Part shown: piece by piece, positions 61,629 through 64,000 of the stretch
Layout: the number at the start of each line of letters is the position of its first letter
Numbering within the stretch: position 1 is the first letter of the stretch
From: Mucilaginibacter cryoferens
GTDB taxonomy: Bacteria; Bacteroidota; Bacteroidia; Sphingobacteriales; Sphingobacteriaceae
Length of the DNA: 64,000 nt
Reading direction: 5' to 3'
Assembly: GCF_014205845.1 (NCBI RefSeq)
Contig: NZ_JACHCR010000001.1
Location: forward strand, 620,001-684,000
Made by a program: the position numbers and the translations under genes
The notes under the pieces: model-generated
What the model was told of the DNA's origin: nothing
The model's input: the letters and a program-made list of their open reading frames with translations, nothing else
The model's database searches: none

Positions 61629-63098
61629 TTATTCGCTATGATCCTTCTTAAGCTTATCCAGCAATTGCTGCAAACCAACCTCCGCAAACGCGGTCGACGA
61701 ATCTGATACGCCGTAAGGAATGATCAGTTTTTCGTTGTGTACTATTGCGCCGCAAGAATACAATACATTAGGAACATAGCCTTCGCGCTCATCGCTATTG
61801 GGGATAAGTAAAGGCTCGCGTAAACGACCGATCTCTACAGCAGGATCATCTAGCTTTAGCAAACTTGCCCCCAATACATAGCGGCGCATAGGGCCAACAC
61901 CGTGGGTTATCATCAGCCAGCCATCTTTAGTTTCAATTGGCGAGCCACAGTTGCCTATCTGCACAAACTCCCAGGTAAATTCGGGATGCTGCAGTAAAAT
62001 GGGCTTCTCCCATATATTGATCTTATCGGCATACATGATATAGTTATTACAGCCATCAATCCGCGAGATCATTACAAACTTGCCGTTTACCTTGCGTGGA
62101 AACAGCGCCAGGTTTTTATTTTGGGCACCGGCACCATATAAAGGCATTATTTTAAAGTTATAAAAGTCGGTAGTTTGCAGTAGCTTAGGCATAATAAGCG
62201 AGCCATCATAAGCCGTATAAGTTGCGTAATAAACCGATGTATTATCATCATTTCTGAAATGTACAAAGCGGGCGTCCTCAATACCCTTACGCTCGTATTC
62301 TGAGATAGGGAAAATTACCCTGTCGGAAATATCGGTATCCAGCGAAAAAACTATTTCGTAATAAGAGTCGGCCAGCCAAAGCACTTTATCGTACTCCAGT
62401 TTTTTCATGTCGCTTTCCTGCAATTTTTGCGAATCGATAATAATGCGACGCAGGTTTGCATATTCAAAATGATGATCTAACTTAGATTCCAGCTCATGTA
62501 AAACATCAATGTTTATTTGGGTGATGGCTGCTTTATCAAAAAAAAGCTTTTTATTATATACCGCATTACGTACAATTTCGGCCTCATCTATATAATTACC
62601 GGCTGGTAAAATGGTAATATTATTATCCTTATCAATTAACCCACGGCGAAATGTAATGGACGAAATATGCCCCTCGCCTACCGCTCTAAAACTGATAATT
62701 ACCCGCCGCTGCCCATCTTCCAGTTCGGTTTGGTCGGGGTCTTCTACTATAGATGGATTAAAAAACGCAGCCGATTCTATGGAATATTCGTGTGTAAAAT
62801 ACGAGCCTATCAACAGTTTACGGGTAACCGAAAGCGTATCATAATCAATATTCAGCTCTAAAAACAATGGCTTTAACTTACTGCAATGGCGGTTTAAAAC
62901 CCGGGTTATATTACGATGCCGTTTTGAGTATTCCTGTAACAGCGGCGAAACAATACCAAAGGCAATTTCTTCGCTGATTTTCATAACGCGTTCAATCACC
63001 TCTTTAGCACGATCGTTCCCATTAAAAAAAAACCTGGCAATAACACGTTTCGGATCGGGATTAACTCTTATTGGTTTACGTTCGATGGAAAGTCTCAT
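61629..63098 (-). CDS. GH130-family glycosidase/phosphorylase with N-terminal extension
   Basis: 489 residues from the ATG at 63098 (a TTG two codons upstream is the alternative). The five-bladed-propeller core of GH130 runs from about residue 240: YERKGIEDARFVHFRND, YATYTAYDGS, NLALFPRKVNGKFVMISRIDG, and the end IPYGVSDSSTAFAEVG. GH130 enzymes phosphorolyse or hydrolyse beta-1,2- or beta-1,4-mannosides. Usual core length is 300-390; an extra N-terminal region of about 150 residues (SEEIAFGIVSPLLQEYSKRHRN) is of unknown role. Next to two GT4 genes. Confidence 0.85.
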   Translation of the reverse strand: MRLSIERKPIRVNPDPKRVIARFFFNGNDRAKEVIERVMKISEEIAFGIVSPLLQEYSKRHRNITRVLNRHCSKLKPLFLELNIDYDTLSVTRKLLIGSYFTHEYSIESAAFFNPSIVEDPDQTELEDGQRRVIISFRAVGEGHISSITFRRGLIDKDNNITILPAGNYIDEAEIVRNAVYNKKLFFDKAAITQINIDVLHELESKLDHHFEYANLRRIIIDSQKLQESDMKKLEYDKVLWLADSYYEIVFSLDTDISDRVIFPISEYERKGIEDARFVHFRNDDNTSVYYATYTAYDGSLIMPKLLQTTDFYNFKIMPLYGAGAQNKNLALFPRKVNGKFVMISRIDGCNNYIMYADKINIWEKPILLQHPEFTWEFVQIGNCGSPIETKDGWLMITHGVGPMRRYVLGASLLKLDDPAVEIGRLREPLLIPNSDEREGYVPNVLYSCGAIVHNEKLIIPYGVSDSSTAFAEVGLQQLLDKLKKDHSE

Positions 63099-63159
63099 AT
63101 ACAATAGTAGCGTTTATTTGGTAACAGCGTTTAATAGAAATTGATTTAGCTATTTTGAG

Positions 63160-63345
63160 AAAAGAAGCAAGGATTTGGGAGTAAGGACAAATGGAGCAAG
63201 GAGCATAGATTTTTGGAACAAAGACAAAGGATTAATTTATTAGCCAGGTAAAACGTTTACTTAACAATCGCCTTATAGTTGCTATGCATTCAAAATCCCT
63301 TGTCCAAAAATCCTTGCTCCAAAAATCTTTTATCTTGATGCTTAA
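63160..63345. repeat. Inverted iterated-word arms ahead of the response regulator
   Basis: Left arm AAGCAAGGATTTGGGAGTAA, AATGGAGCAAGGAGC, GGAACAAAGACAAAGG; right arm the complement type CCCTTGTCCAAAAATCC, TTGCTCCAAAAATC, around a core of about 60 nt. It fills most of the gap between the GH130 and regulator genes. Confidence 0.6.
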
Positions 63346-63365
63346 ATCTCGTAAATTGCAGCCTT

Positions 63366-64000
63366 ATGAATGTATTGATTGTTGAAGACGAAAGAGGCTT
63401 GGCCCTGGAGGTTGACGAATTTTTAAGTCACGAAGGGTTTACGGTTGAGCATGCACGCACAAAAAAATCGGCAGAAGAGAAAATCTTTGTAAACAACTAC
63501 GATTTTATTCTGCTTGATCTTGGTTTACCCGATGGTGATGGCTTCGACCTCTTAAAAATGTTAAAGGGGCTTGATAAGCGCGATGATGCTGTTATCATTC
63601 TCACTGCCCGTGGCGCTGTTGACGATCGGGTTTCTGGCCTGGAACAAGGTGCCGACGATTACCTGGCCAAACCATTCTCGTTAAGCGAGCTACTTGCCCG
63701 TATGCACGCAATTACCCGCCGCAAACACCGGCTGGAGAGTAACGACATCAACATTAAAGGCCTTAAGGTAAACATCCAAAACCGCACGGTAATGTTTAAT
63801 GACGAGCGCATTAACCTTACCAAAAAAGAATTTGAGATTTTTAACTACCTGGTACTTAATAAAAACAGGGTAATATCGCGCACCAACCTAACCGAACACG
63901 TTTGGGGCGATGTACTGGAAATCAACAGCGACTCCAACTTTGTAGATGTGCACGTAAAAAACCTACGTAAAAAACTATCCCAATTTATCCCTATTGATTG
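63366..64000 (+). CDS. OmpR-family response regulator, 3' end cut off
   Basis: 211 residues visible. Receiver domain with phospho-acceptor Asp51 (ILLDLGLPDGDG), Asp8 in VEDER and the switch lysine in DDYLAKPFS near 101. The C-terminal winged-helix domain (INLTKKEFEIFNYLVLNKNRVISRTNL...VHVKNLRKKL) is nearly complete. The partner histidine kinase would lie beyond the window edge. Target genes unknown; the adjoining glycan genes are candidates only by position. Confidence 0.93.
   Translation, partial: MNVLIVEDERGLALEVDEFLSHEGFTVEHARTKKSAEEKIFVNNYDFILLDLGLPDGDGFDLLKMLKGLDKRDDAVIILTARGAVDDRVSGLEQGADDYLAKPFSLSELLARMHAITRRKHRLESNDINIKGLKVNIQNRTVMFNDERINLTKKEFEIFNYLVLNKNRVISRTNLTEHVWGDVLEINSDSNFVDVHVKNLRKKLSQFIPID

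Noticed and set aside
1..64000. tRNA, rRNA, transposase, integrase or prophage genes
   Set aside because: I saw no convincing candidate by eye; short tRNA-like folds could be missed without tRNAscan-SE.

Overview
The window looks like chromosome of a Bacteroidota bacterium, most likely family Sphingobacteriaceae (Mucilaginibacter- or Pedobacter-like). The signs are type IX secretion genes (porT beside ubiE/menG, a PorG-like gene in the bam operon, a C-terminal sorting-domain cargo), the nadK-porG-uppS-bamA-skp-skp-murI order typical of the phylum, a transketolase split in two genes, and Bacteroidota-type promoters (TAnnTTTG, twice with TTG 19 bases upstream). Genus assignment is inference. 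No rRNA, tRNA, CRISPR array, prophage or transposase was seen. The first gene (LysE exporter) and last gene (OmpR-type regulator) are cut by the window edges.

Layout: 1-5.8 kb holds a LysE exporter, a long amidophosphoribosyltransferase, a small conserved protein, an AlkB-like dioxygenase and an ammonium channel. 5.9-13.9 kb is a minus-strand complex I operon with only nuoH-I-J-K-L-M-N; nuoA-G are absent from this locus. 14-27 kb is a long minus-strand envelope and housekeeping run: ubiE-porT, SDR, yqeY, hydrolase-CBS, nadK-porG-like, exbD-like, uppS-bamA-skp-skp, murI. 27-38.9 kb is mainly plus strand: a Tat-exported Gfo/Idh/MocA oxidoreductase with a DUF1080 hydrolase, EngB, a DUF559 nuclease-like gene inside palindromic repeats, UbiA-type prenyltransferase with a Crp/Fnr regulator, an NAD(P)-binding epimerase-like protein, M3 peptidase and a large secreted glycosidase-like protein. 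39-48 kb has two PAP2 phosphatases, an amino-acid permease, Kup and a T9SS cargo. 47.8-56.8 kb has an FAH-family enzyme, M23 peptidase, Bcp, split transketolase, an ECF sigma module (sigma, repeat-bearing membrane protein, secreted sensor-like protein), GNAT and a class-III aminotransferase. 57-63 kb is a glycan module: GT4 fused to an (alpha/alpha)-barrel-like domain, a second GT4, a fucosyltransferase-like gene and a GH130-family protein, then the regulator.

The striking part is between the genes. There are at least four families of palindromic intergenic elements: REP-like copies with a GTCATTGCGAGG edge, five in the window, one inside the nuo operon; CCCCTCTCGAGAGGGG elements, which flank the DUF559 gene and supply the end of engB; a 470-bp nest of concentric inverted repeats at 3.1-3.6 kb; and an exact 29-nt inverted repeat at 25.5 kb. 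In addition several gaps carry iterated short words, often as two inverted arms around a 50-70 nt core, and two gaps carry clean tandem repeats (six 20-mers after murI, nine heptamers after the T9SS cargo). The DUF559-palindrome cassette and the nested palindrome are the best candidates for undescribed elements.
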